Of a DNA stretch of 64,000 nt, positions 17,873 to 26,897 are shown in pieces; within the stretch, counting starts at the first letter, position 1, and the number at the start of each line of letters is the position of its first letter. Under the pieces are notes generated by a model, which was not told where the DNA came from, searched no databases, and saw only the letters and a list, made by a program, of their open reading frames with translations. The position numbers and the translations under genes were made by a program. The DNA is from Sphingomonas glaciei (GTDB taxonomy: Bacteria > Pseudomonadota > Alphaproteobacteria > Sphingomonadales > Sphingomonadaceae). Location of the stretch: contig NZ_CP097253.1 in the NCBI RefSeq assembly GCF_023380025.1, positions 1,860,001-1,924,000 on the forward strand, given 5' to 3'.

Positions 17873-18274
17873 TCAGCCGACGCGGGTCCAGATCTGGGTC
17901 TTGCAGACGATCCCCATGAAGCAGCCCGAAACCTTCATCTGGTTGCGCGAGGCGATGGTGACCGTGCTGCCGACCTTGCGGCCAAGCTTAGGGACGTAGA
18001 CCTGCCCCTTCCAGCGGTTGGCGCCGGCTGGACGAAGCCCGCTCAGCATCCGCTCGCCTTCGAGCTCGTCCATTCCGTATTTGACGGCCTTGGCTTCCTC
18101 GCGGGCATTGGCCTTGATCACCTCGCCGCACCAGGCCGGCCCGCAGGGCGCGACCCGGACCACCACCGACTTCTTGGGGTTGGTCCACAGCCCCTCGATC
18201 GGGCTCGCGGCCAGGGCCGGCGCCGGAATGGCCAGCGTCGCGGCGGCGGCAAGCGAGAGAATCATGGTGCGCAT
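17873..18274 (-). CDS. DUF2147 domain protein, exported
   Basis: 133 residues with a signal peptide (MRTMILSLAAAATLAIPAPALA). The mature part begins SPIEGLWTNPKKSVVVRVAPC, the start of the DUF2147 lipocalin-like fold, and ends CFMGIVCKTQIWTRVG. Cys pairs (APCGPAWCG and CFMGIVC) suggest disulfides. Function unknown; such proteins are found in the periplasm of many alphaproteobacteria. Confidence 0.82.
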   Translation of the reverse strand: MRTMILSLAAAATLAIPAPALAASPIEGLWTNPKKSVVVRVAPCGPAWCGEVIKANAREEAKAVKYGMDELEGERMLSGLRPAGANRWKGQVYVPKLGRKVGSTVTIASRNQMKVSGCFMGIVCKTQIWTRVG

Positions 18275-18486
18275 GAGAAGCCCTCTAGCCGTTCTACCCT
18301 TGCCCCAAGCTTGCTCAAGAATGGCAGGATTGTGGCGATGGCGACCGCGAAGGTCACAAAGTTCTCGCAGTTCGCACAGGGGCCGGCCCTTTCACGCGCA
18401 GCCTGCCGCCTCCTCGTGGCTGCTTGCCGCCGGACCTGTGAACCAGCCCAAATCCTACTTTGCAAGCGCGACCGGCCGCGCGCTCG

Positions 18487-21400
18487 TCAGGTCGGGCAGT
18501 CGATCACCCGCGCCTTGGGGATGACCTCGGCATCGCGCGGGTGGCGGGCCATCGGCGGGCGGCTCGGCCCCGCGCCATCGCCGCGGCCGACCCGGGGGTC
18601 GAGCGTCTGGCCGTCGTTCAGGTCACGCAGCCGCGCGCTGTCGTCCTCCAGCCGGCTGGCGATCAGGTGGCACACCGCCTCGTCATGCTGGACCAGCCCA
18701 TGGACCACCATCAACCGCGCCCCCATCACGATCCGGCGCTGGGCGGCGAAGGCGTCGGGCCAGACCACGAGGTTGGCGGTCCCGGTCTCATCCTCCAGCG
18801 TGATGAAGCAGACCCCCTTGGCGCTGCCTGGCCGCTGGCGGATCAGCACCAGCCCGGCAAGGCTGACCCGCTTGCCGTAGGGGATCGCGCGAAGGTCCGC
18901 GGCCCGGACGAACCCGCGTGCCGCATAATGGTCGCGCAGGAACTGCATCGGATGCGCCTTCAGGCTGAGGCGCACGGTCTGGTAGTCGCTGACCACATGC
19001 TCGGCGAGCGGCATGGCGGGAAGCACGGCCTTGTCCCGCTCCTCCCCTTCCTCACGGGTCCGGGCGGCGGCGAACAGCGGAAGCTCGGGCACCGGGCGGA
19101 GCGCGCGGGCGTCCCACAGCGCCTGGCGGCGGTCGAGGCCCATGGAGCGGAAGCAATCGGCCTCGGCCAGCTTGACGATGGCATGGGGCGGGACACCGCC
19201 GCGACGATGCAGCTCCTCGACGGTCCTGTAGGGCGCGCCGGCGACCACCCGGGCGGCGTCCATCGCGCGCAGGCCCTCGACCTGGCGGAGGCCGAGGCGA
19301 AGGGCCGCTCCGTTAGTCCCGAGCGACGTCGAGAGACGGGTGCCTCGACTTCGCTCGGCACGAACGGAGGGTTGGTCCTGCGTCCTTCGACTTCGCTCAG
19401 GACGAACGAGATGTTGTTCGTTAGCTACCTCTCGTTCGTCCTGAGCGGACCCCGGACCTGATCCGGGGGCAGTCAAAGGGTGCTGGTGCTCCAGTGAACA
19501 ATCCCACCCGCTCTCGTTCACGTCCACCGCCAGCACGGTCACCCCATGCACCTGCGCATCCTTCACGATCTGCGCCGGGGCGTAGAAGCCCATCGGTTGG
19601 CTGTTCAGCAGCGCGCAGGCGAAGGCGGCGGGATAGCGCCAGCGCAGCCAGCTCGAGACATAGACCAGGTGGGCGAAGCTGGCGGCATGGCTTTCGGGGA
19701 AACCATATTCGCCGAAACCGCGGATCTGGTGGAAGCAGCGTTCGGCGAATTCGCGATCGTAGCCGCGGGCCACCATCCGCTCGACCATCTTGTCCTGGAG
19801 GAGATCGATGGTGCCGCGGCTGCGGAAGGTGGCCATCGCCTTCCTCAGCTGGTTGGCCTCGGCGCTGCTGAACTTCGCCGCATCGAGCGCGATCTTCATC
19901 GCCTGTTCCTGGAACACCGGTACGCCCAGCGTCCGCTTGAGGATCCGTTCGAGTTCGTCGGGCGGGCCGTGGTCAGGCGACGGACGGGGATATTCCACCT
20001 TCTCCTTGCCCTGCCGGCGCTTGAGGAAGGGATGGACCATGTCGCCCTGGATCGGGCCGGGGCGGACGATCGCGACCTCGATCACCAGGTCGTAGAAGCA
20101 GCGGGGCTTGAGGCGCGGCAGCATGTTCATCTGCGCCCGGCTCTCGATCTGGAACACGCCGAGCGAATCGCCGGTGCACAGCATGTCGTAGACCCGGCTT
20201 TCCTCGCGCGGGACGGTGGCGAGGTCGAGCGGGCGGCCGTGCACCTTGTCGATCAGGCCGAAGCATTTGCGGATGCAGGTCAGCATGCCGAGCGCGAGCA
20301 CGTCGATCTTGAGGATGCCCAGATCCTCGATGTCGTCCTTGTCCCATTCGATGAAGGTGCGGTCGGGCATGGCGCCATTGCCGATCGGCACGGTCTCGAT
20401 CAGCGGGCGCTCGGTCAGGATGAAGCCGCCGACATGCTGCGACAGGTGGCGCGGCATGCCGATCAACTGCTCGGCAAGCTTGACCGTGCGGGCCAGGTGC
20501 GGGTCGGTGAGGTCGAGGCCGGCTTCCTGGACATGGGTCTCGGTGACGTCCTCGCCCCAGCCCCAGATGGTCCCGGAGATGGCGGCGCAAATGTCTTCGG
20601 ACAGGCCCATCACCTTGCCCACCTCGCGAATCGCCGAGCGCGGGCGATAGTGGATCACGGTGGCGCACAGGCCGGCGCGGTCGCGGCCGTATTTCTCGTA
20701 GATGTGCTGGATCACCTCCTCGCGCCGCTCATGCTCAAAGTCGACGTCGATGTCGGGCGGTTCCTTGCGCTCCTCGGAGATGAAGCGTTCGAACAGCAGG
20801 TCGGTGTCGGCGGGATCGACCGCGGTGACCGCCAAGCAATAGCAGACCGCGCTGTTGGCGGCCGAACCGCGGCCCTGGCACAGGATCGGCGGCTCGCAAC
20901 TGCGAGCGAAATCGACGATCGAGTGGACCGTCAGGAAGTAGCGGGCGAAATCCAGCTTCTCGATCAGCCGCAGTTCGTGGCGAAGCTGGGCCGCGACCTT
21001 GTCCGGCACGCCCAGCGGATAGCGCGTCTCCGCCCCGGCCCAGGTCAGCACCTCGAGGTGGGCCTGGGGACTGCGGTCGTCGGGCACGCTTTCGCGGGGA
21101 TATTCGTATTTGAGCTCGTCGAGGCTGAACCCGAGCGCATCGGCAAAGTCGCGGGTGGCAGCGAGCGCATGGGGCCAGCGCGCGAACAGCCGGGCCATCT
21201 CCTCCGGGCCCTTGAGATGGCGCTCGCCATTGGCGTGGAGCCGCAGGCCCGCTTCCCTCAGCGTGGTCTTTTCGCGGATGCAGGTCAGCACGTCCTGCAG
21301 CGGGCGCTTGGCCGGCGTGTGATAATGGACATCGTTCGAAGCGAGGATGGTCCCGCCGAACGATCGGGCGAGACGGTCGAGCCGCTCGATCCGGGCGAGG

Positions 21401-22056
21401 TCGTCGCCGCGGTAGAGGTGGGTGGCGGCGACGTGGCGAAGCTCGGGCAGCGCGGCGCGGATCGCCGGCAGCTGGGCTTCGAACCGGTCGAGGTCGTCGT
21501 CCGGCCAGGCGATGAAGGCGATCCCCTCCCGGTGCCCGGCGACATCGGCGAGGGTGAGGTGGCACTCGCCCTTGATCGCACGACCCTGGCCCAGCGAAAG
21601 CAGGCGCGACAGGCGGGCATAGCCTTCGCGGTTGACGGGGTAGGCGAGGAGCTGGACCTGCTCATCTCCCCTCCCGCTTGCGGGAGGGGCCGGGGGTGGG
21701 TCTGTCGTAACCAGCCTTAGCCCCTGCCCCGCCTGCCACCCCCCGTCCCCCTCCCGCGAGCGGGAGGGGGTGCAATCCACCACCAGCCGGCAACCGATCA
21801 GCGGCTTCAGCCCCGCCGTCTTGGCATTGCTGTGGATGCGCACCACGCCCGCCAGGGTGTTGCGGTCGGCGACCCCGATCGCGTCCATGCCGAGGTCCAT
21901 CGCCGCCGGAATCAGTTCCAGCGCGTCGGACGCCCCGCGGAGAAAGGAAAAGGGGGTGGTGATGCCAAGCTCGACGAACGACGCGCGGGGGATCGGCGGC
22001 AGCGGGCCGTCGCGAAGCTCGAGCCGGCGGCGGGCATGGCCTTCCTGTTCAGGCAT
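18487..22056 (-). CDS. dnaE2: Error-prone DNA polymerase DnaE2
   Basis: C-family polymerase used with ImuA/ImuB for SOS-induced translesion synthesis. An N-terminal PHP domain (ELGITTPFSFLRGASD) is followed by the polymerase core with the catalytic triad segment PDIDVDFEHERR, finger and thumb regions (KRTLGVPVFQEQAMKIAL), a helix-hairpin-helix region and an OB fold (GLVLIRQRPGSAKG). At 1,189 residues it is about 100 longer than typical DnaE2. The excess maps to two palindromic-repeat insertions translated in frame: about residues 95-131 (SREGDGGWQAG...PPASGRG) and about 862-915 (PERSRRTQ...RLSTSLGTNG). Both lie between conserved blocks. The gene starts 12 bases after the imuB stop. Confidence 0.93.
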   Translation of the reverse strand: MPEQEGHARRRLELRDGPLPPIPRASFVELGITTPFSFLRGASDALELIPAAMDLGMDAIGVADRNTLAGVVRIHSNAKTAGLKPLIGCRLVVDCTPSRSREGDGGWQAGQGLRLVTTDPPPAPPASGRGDEQVQLLAYPVNREGYARLSRLLSLGQGRAIKGECHLTLADVAGHREGIAFIAWPDDDLDRFEAQLPAIRAALPELRHVAATHLYRGDDLARIERLDRLARSFGGTILASNDVHYHTPAKRPLQDVLTCIREKTTLREAGLRLHANGERHLKGPEEMARLFARWPHALAATRDFADALGFSLDELKYEYPRESVPDDRSPQAHLEVLTWAGAETRYPLGVPDKVAAQLRHELRLIEKLDFARYFLTVHSIVDFARSCEPPILCQGRGSAANSAVCYCLAVTAVDPADTDLLFERFISEERKEPPDIDVDFEHERREEVIQHIYEKYGRDRAGLCATVIHYRPRSAIREVGKVMGLSEDICAAISGTIWGWGEDVTETHVQEAGLDLTDPHLARTVKLAEQLIGMPRHLSQHVGGFILTERPLIETVPIGNGAMPDRTFIEWDKDDIEDLGILKIDVLALGMLTCIRKCFGLIDKVHGRPLDLATVPREESRVYDMLCTGDSLGVFQIESRAQMNMLPRLKPRCFYDLVIEVAIVRPGPIQGDMVHPFLKRRQGKEKVEYPRPSPDHGPPDELERILKRTLGVPVFQEQAMKIALDAAKFSSAEANQLRKAMATFRSRGTIDLLQDKMVERMVARGYDREFAERCFHQIRGFGEYGFPESHAASFAHLVYVSSWLRWRYPAAFACALLNSQPMGFYAPAQIVKDAQVHGVTVLAVDVNESGWDCSLEHQHPLTAPGSGPGSAQDEREVANEQHLVRPERSRRTQDQPSVRAERSRGTRLSTSLGTNGAALRLGLRQVEGLRAMDAARVVAGAPYRTVEELHRRGGVPPHAIVKLAEADCFRSMGLDRRQALWDARALRPVPELPLFAAARTREEGEERDKAVLPAMPLAEHVVSDYQTVRLSLKAHPMQFLRDHYAARGFVRAADLRAIPYGKRVSLAGLVLIRQRPGSAKGVCFITLEDETGTANLVVWPDAFAAQRRIVMGARLMVVHGLVQHDEAVCHLIASRLEDDSARLRDLNDGQTLDPRVGRGDGAGPSRPPMARHPRDAEVIPKARVIDCPT
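19311..19470. repeat. Cluster of palindromic repeats inside dnaE2
   Basis: Three neighbouring palindromes: an imperfect one at 19311-19366 (CGTTAGTCCCGAGCG ... CGCTCGGCACGAACG); one built from GACTTCGCTCAGGACGAACG (19388-19407) facing CTCGTTCGTCCTGAGCG (19431-19447); and CCCCGGACCTGATCCGGGG around 19450-19468. The third is the same element found between genes at 25788-25806, and the second matches the repeat at 30103-30182. In the dnaE2 frame they contain no stop codon. Confidence 0.85.
21662..21772. repeat. Pair of GC-rich hairpins inside dnaE2
   Basis: Two near-identical stems, CCCCTCCCGC-TT-GCGGGAGGGG (21668-21689) and CCCCTCCCGC-GA-GCGGGAGGGG (21748-21769), with about 58 bases of spacer. 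They lie in the N-terminal PHP part of dnaE2 and are translated in frame into a Pro/Gly/Arg-rich stretch. The type is common as a dispersed repeat in sphingomonad genomes (from general knowledge). Confidence 0.82.
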
Positions 22057-22068
22057 GACGCGGCCTCC

Positions 22069-23619
22069 TCACGCGAACAGCCCGTGGACGAACCATTCGG
22101 GCGCGCCGCCGCGACCGTCGCCGATCACCCCTTCGCGGAAGATCCAGAAGCGCCGGCCGTCGCTGTCCTCGACCTTGTAATAGTCCCGCAGCCGCGCGGT
22201 GGAGCGTTCGCGCCACCATTCGGGCGACACCCGCCGCGGCCCTTGCGCGCGGGAAATGTCATGGATCCGGCGGCGCCAGACGAAGCGGCGGGGGAGCCCT
22301 TCGGGGGTCGCATAGATGACGGTGATCCCCTCGGGCCGGTCGAGCAGGCGGGTAGGGTTTTCCCCTTCCGGTTGCGCGAGGGGAGCCGTTCCGGCGACCC
22401 CCTCCACCCAGCCCGCGGCGCGCTCCGGCAGGTGGCTTTCCACGGCGAGCGGCCGGCGCACCTTGGCCGGGCCGAGGCGGACGCTCAGCCGGTCGACCAG
22501 CGCCGCCACCGCCAGCTCGCCCGGGGCGTCGCCGAGCAAAGCGTCCTGCGCGGAATCGAGCCGTTCCCACGAACGGACCTCGAGCGCGAAGGCGTCGATC
22601 CCGAAGCCGGGGTCGATCCCCTGCCGCTCGAGGATACCCGACAGCAGGCGGTGGAGGTGCGCCGGTTCGCGGGAGGGAATCGAGGTCGCGACCTCGACCT
22701 CGCCGAGGCTGCCGTCGACCCGGAAGGCGGTGAGCGCGAGGTAGCGGGCGCCGAGCTTGCGGCGCTCGAGCTCGACGGCGAGGCGGGGGACCAGCTGGCG
22801 CAGCGCCTCGGCCGGCGCTTCGGGGTGGACCACCGGTTCCTTGATTGGAAGCAGCGCGCGCGGGGGCGGATCGTCGGGCAGCGGCGTCAGCGGTTCGGGC
22901 TTGCGGCCGAGCGCACGGTCGAGCGCGTCGAGCGGATGCTCGTCCTTGGGGAAGCGGCGGGCGAGCGACTTGCGGGGCACCCCGGCAAGGTCGACCACCT
23001 GCTTGAGGCCGAGCCGCACCAGCATGTGGACCGCTTGCGGCGACAGGCGCAGCGCGGCGACCGGCAGCGGGGCGAGGATGCGGTGCAGTTCGTCGCTGCC
23101 GGCAAGGCGCTGCTGGCGGCCGTAGCGAGCCAGCGCCCAGGCCGCGCCGGCGGTCGGCGCGATCGCCGCCTGGGCGCTGATCGCCATGCCGGCGAAGCGC
23201 GCTTCGATGTCGGCGAGCAGCGCGGCCTCGCCGCCGAACAGGTGGGCAACGCCGGTGACGTCGAGCCGCAGCGCGTCGGTGCCGTCGACCTCGACCAGGG
23301 GCGACCAGCGGCTGGCCCAGCGCGCGGCGGCGCGGAGCCAGGCGGCTTCCCCGGCGAGGTCGGCCGCTTCGGCTTCCAGCGCGGGATCGAGCGCGCGGGC
23401 GTCGGCCAAGCGGGCGCCGACCCACGCGCCCCGCTCGGAAGCGGCAGGGGTGGTGGCGTGGATCAGCTGGCCGTGGCGGCCCTCAACCGTGAGGACGAGG
23501 GGGCGGGCAAGCGCCTCCCTTCGACGCTGCTCGGGACGGGCCTCAGGCGCGTTGCTGCCACCCGCCCAGCGCTCGATCGCCAGGTTGGGCAGCCACAGGG
23601 AGCAGATTCGCCGGGTCAT
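22069..23619 (-). CDS. imuB: ImuB, Y-family polymerase-like mutagenesis protein
   Basis: Catalytically inactive Y-family relative that bridges DnaE2 and the sliding clamp in SOS mutagenesis. The start at 23619 gives MTRRICSLWLPNLAIERW, where active polymerases have the DxDxFF metal site; this motif is missing, as in other ImuB proteins. The palm/finger region follows (WSPLVEVDGTDALRLDVTG), then a little-finger domain and a long C-terminal part, 516 residues in all. It overlaps the end of imuA by 77 bases in another frame, implying coupled translation. The open frame upstream of 23619 belongs to imuA sequence read out of frame. Confidence 0.9.
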   Translation of the reverse strand: MTRRICSLWLPNLAIERWAGGSNAPEARPEQRRREALARPLVLTVEGRHGQLIHATTPAASERGAWVGARLADARALDPALEAEAADLAGEAAWLRAAARWASRWSPLVEVDGTDALRLDVTGVAHLFGGEAALLADIEARFAGMAISAQAAIAPTAGAAWALARYGRQQRLAGSDELHRILAPLPVAALRLSPQAVHMLVRLGLKQVVDLAGVPRKSLARRFPKDEHPLDALDRALGRKPEPLTPLPDDPPPRALLPIKEPVVHPEAPAEALRQLVPRLAVELERRKLGARYLALTAFRVDGSLGEVEVATSIPSREPAHLHRLLSGILERQGIDPGFGIDAFALEVRSWERLDSAQDALLGDAPGELAVAALVDRLSVRLGPAKVRRPLAVESHLPERAAGWVEGVAGTAPLAQPEGENPTRLLDRPEGITVIYATPEGLPRRFVWRRRIHDISRAQGPRRVSPEWWRERSTARLRDYYKVEDSDGRRFWIFREGVIGDGRGGAPEWFVHGLFA

Positions 23620-24271
23620 CGCCGGTGTCTTCCGCGCCGACCAGCCAGCTTGCCGGTGCCCGATGGCGCGAGCGGAACAGCTCGGCCGCCCAGCGTGGGC
23701 TCCCGGGGGCCTTGGGGTCGAACGGGTGCGGGGCGCTCGGCGCGCTCGCCAGCCGCCAGCGTTCGCGGGCGCCGCTGAGGTTGGCCTCGCCCCCAAGTCG
23801 GATCAGCCAACAAGCGACTTGGCTGCGCTCCGCCGCCACCGCCAGCCGCCGGCTCGCGGTGAAGTCGAGCGCCTGGGGATCGCCCCACAATTCGCCGATC
23901 ACGCCGCCTAGCGCCGAGCATCGCAGGCCCTCTTCCATCGCCCACAAGGCGACCTTGGAGTCGCGCGCCTCGACATGGATGAGGCCGGGTCCGAGCGGTC
24001 CCAGGCCCGCGGGGTGGACCCGTCCCGCCTCGAGGATCGCCATCCGTTCCTGCACCCACAGCAATGGCCTGGCGGGGGAGAGATGACGGAGGACGAAGCC
24101 GATCCATCCGGCATCGCGCGGCAGGGCGGGAAAGAGTTCGGAGAGGATGCTTGCCGGCTCGGTGATCGGGGCATGCAGGGAAGGCACTGGCCCCCTGCCG
24201 TCACAGGGGACCAATGGTTCCTCAGCCGCACGGGAACCCCCGCCGGCGACGAGATGAAGACCTCGTTCCAC
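23543..24271 (-). CDS. imuA: ImuA, RecA-like mutagenesis accessory protein
   Basis: First gene of the imuA-imuB-dnaE2 cassette. The product has the RecA-fold remnant seen in ImuA: DAGWIGFVLRHLSPARPLLWVQERMAIL early, then a middle block GLGPLGPGLIHVEARDSKVALWAMEEGLRC. No functional Walker A is present. The start is uncertain: the frame opens with a GTG at 24271, only 18 bases from the LexA box, and a second GTG at 24187 begins just before LHAPITEPASILSEL, where similarity to ImuA seems to start. Confidence 0.82.
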   Translation of the reverse strand: MERGLHLVAGGGSRAAEEPLVPCDGRGPVPSLHAPITEPASILSELFPALPRDAGWIGFVLRHLSPARPLLWVQERMAILEAGRVHPAGLGPLGPGLIHVEARDSKVALWAMEEGLRCSALGGVIGELWGDPQALDFTASRRLAVAAERSQVACWLIRLGGEANLSGARERWRLASAPSAPHPFDPKAPGSPRWAAELFRSRHRAPASWLVGAEDTGDDPANLLPVAAQPGDRALGGWQQRA

Positions 24272-24289
24272 ACGACTCGCAACGCTCTT

Positions 24290-24304
24290 GTTCTGCTTTT
24301 GTTC
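24290..24304 (-). promoter_or_regulatory. LexA box upstream of imuA
   Basis: GTTC-TGCTTTT-GTTC (on the minus strand GAAC-N7-GAAC) is the direct-repeat SOS operator of alphaproteobacteria. It lies immediately before the imuA reading frame, so LexA should repress the whole imuA-imuB-dnaE2 cassette. Confidence 0.85.
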
Positions 24305-24380
24305 TTATTCGCGCGAGTTCGCGAGCAGAGTCAATCGGGCGACTCGACGAGCCGCCCGGAGCGTGGCAAGGGTGAGCGGC

Positions 24381-25775
<1,395 letters not shown>

Positions 25776-25786
25776 GAGCCTCCGTC

Positions 25787-25864
25787 ACCCCGGACCTGAT
25801 CCGGGGTCTGCCTGTTTTCGGGCGTCGTAAAGAAGGAAGGCGGATGCCGGGTCAAGCCCGGCAT
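25787..25864. repeat. Two palindromic repeats between fumC and sspB
   Basis: ACCCCGGACCTGATCCGGGGT at 25787-25807 and ATGCCGGGTCAAGCCCGGCAT at 25844-25864. Both are short near-perfect palindromes filling the gap between two minus-strand genes. The first is the same as the element inside dnaE2 near 19450-19468. Confidence 0.8.
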
Positions 25865-25882
25865 GACGGCTTTGGCGAGCCG

Positions 25883-26368
25883 CTACTTCTTGCGGGTGAA
25901 GTCGACCGAGACGACGTTGGAGCCATCTTCCACCGGCACCGCGGCCGGGACGTCGTTCTCGGCGTCGTCATGGTCTTCGTGGCCGTCGTTCTCCGCCCCA
26001 TTCGCCTGGAACTTGAGGCTGAAGTCGACCGCCGGATCGACGAAGTCGGTGACCGCCGCGAACGGCACCCGAAGCATCGCCGGCACCCCGCCGAAGCTCA
26101 GTCCCACGGTGAAGAAGTCGGGCGCGACGTGGAGGTCCCAGTAGCGGTGCTGGATGACGATCGTCATCTCGTCCGGGAACCGCTGGGTGAGATGCTTGGG
26201 AATCTCGACCCCCGCCATCCGCGTGCGGAAGGTGATGTAGAAATGATGGCCGCCCGGAAGCGAGCCGCCCTTCTCGACCGAGGACAGCACCCTGCCGACC
26301 ACATCACGCAGCGCTTCCTGCACGATCTCGTCATAGGGAATCAGGCTTTCTGGACTCTCGTCGGCCAT
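25883..26368 (-). CDS. sspB: SspB family protein, alphaproteobacterial ClpXP adaptor
   Basis: Adaptor that delivers ssrA-tagged and other substrates to ClpXP. 161 residues from the ATG at 26368 (MADESPESLIPYDEIVQEAL). The SspB fold segments HHFYITFRTRMAGVEIPKHL and FFTVGLSFGGVPAMLRVPF are clear. An acidic linker (GAENDGHEDHDDAEND) leads to a short C-terminal tail VVSVDFTRKK, the likely ClpX-tethering peptide. The frame is open to 26839, but the extension lies over the HIT gene and is noncoding. Confidence 0.88.
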   Translation of the reverse strand: MADESPESLIPYDEIVQEALRDVVGRVLSSVEKGGSLPGGHHFYITFRTRMAGVEIPKHLTQRFPDEMTIVIQHRYWDLHVAPDFFTVGLSFGGVPAMLRVPFAAVTDFVDPAVDFSLKFQANGAENDGHEDHDDAENDVPAAVPVEDGSNVVSVDFTRKK

Positions 26369-26419
26369 GCGTCGAACTGGTAGCGAGGCGCCCAACAGGG
26401 TCAACCGGGAAACGCGTTC

Positions 26420-26797
26420 ATGCCAATTGATCACAAGCAGCCGTACGACGAGGGCAACATCTTCGCGCGGATCCTGCGCGGCGAGCTGCCGTGCCGCAAG
26501 GTATTGGAAACAGACCATGCCCTGGCCTTTCACGACATCAATCCGGTGGCCGCGGTGCACGTGCTGGTGATCCCCAAGGGCGCTTACGTCAGCTGGGACG
26601 ATTTCGCGGCCACCGCCCCCGAAGCCGAGATCGCCGGTTTCGTCCGGGCGATCGGCGAGACCGCGCGGCTGGTCGGGGCCGAGCCCGGTGGCTACCGGAT
26701 CCTCGCCAACAGCGGCAAGCGCGCCGGCCAGGAAGTGCCGCACCTCCACGTCCACCTGTTCGGCGGCCAGCCGCTGGGACCGATGCTCGCGCGGTGA
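26420..26797 (+). CDS. HIT family hydrolase (HINT-like)
   Basis: 125-residue histidine-triad nucleotide-binding protein; bacterial members hydrolyse purine nucleoside phosphoramidates. DNIFARILRGELPCRKVLE at the N terminus and the triad HLHVHLFGGQPLGPML at the C terminus are diagnostic of the HINT branch. Divergent from sspB with a 51-base gap, so the two promoters must be closely spaced. Confidence 0.92.
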   Translation: MPIDHKQPYDEGNIFARILRGELPCRKVLETDHALAFHDINPVAAVHVLVIPKGAYVSWDDFAATAPEAEIAGFVRAIGETARLVGAEPGGYRILANSGKRAGQEVPHLHVHLFGGQPLGPMLAR

Positions 26798-26897
26798 GCC
26801 GCCCCTTGTGGCGGGCATGTGACAGAGGGATTGCGCCACCGGAACAAGCCGCTAGGCTCCGCGCCGATCTCACATCCAAGTTCTCGGGGGAGCCTTC

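Noticed and set aside
19546..21720. Long plus-strand open frame of 724 codons opposite dnaE2
   Set aside because: Antisense shadow produced by GC-rich codon use; no start signal or recognisable domain, and it covers conserved DnaE2 sequence.
25883..26839. sspB extended to 26839
   Set aside because: The extension overlaps the HIT gene antisense and lacks similarity to SspB; the Met at 26368 fits.
26839..26875. EcfG-type promoter before the amino acid permease (GGAAC present)
   Set aside because: No CGTT at 16-17 bases spacing.
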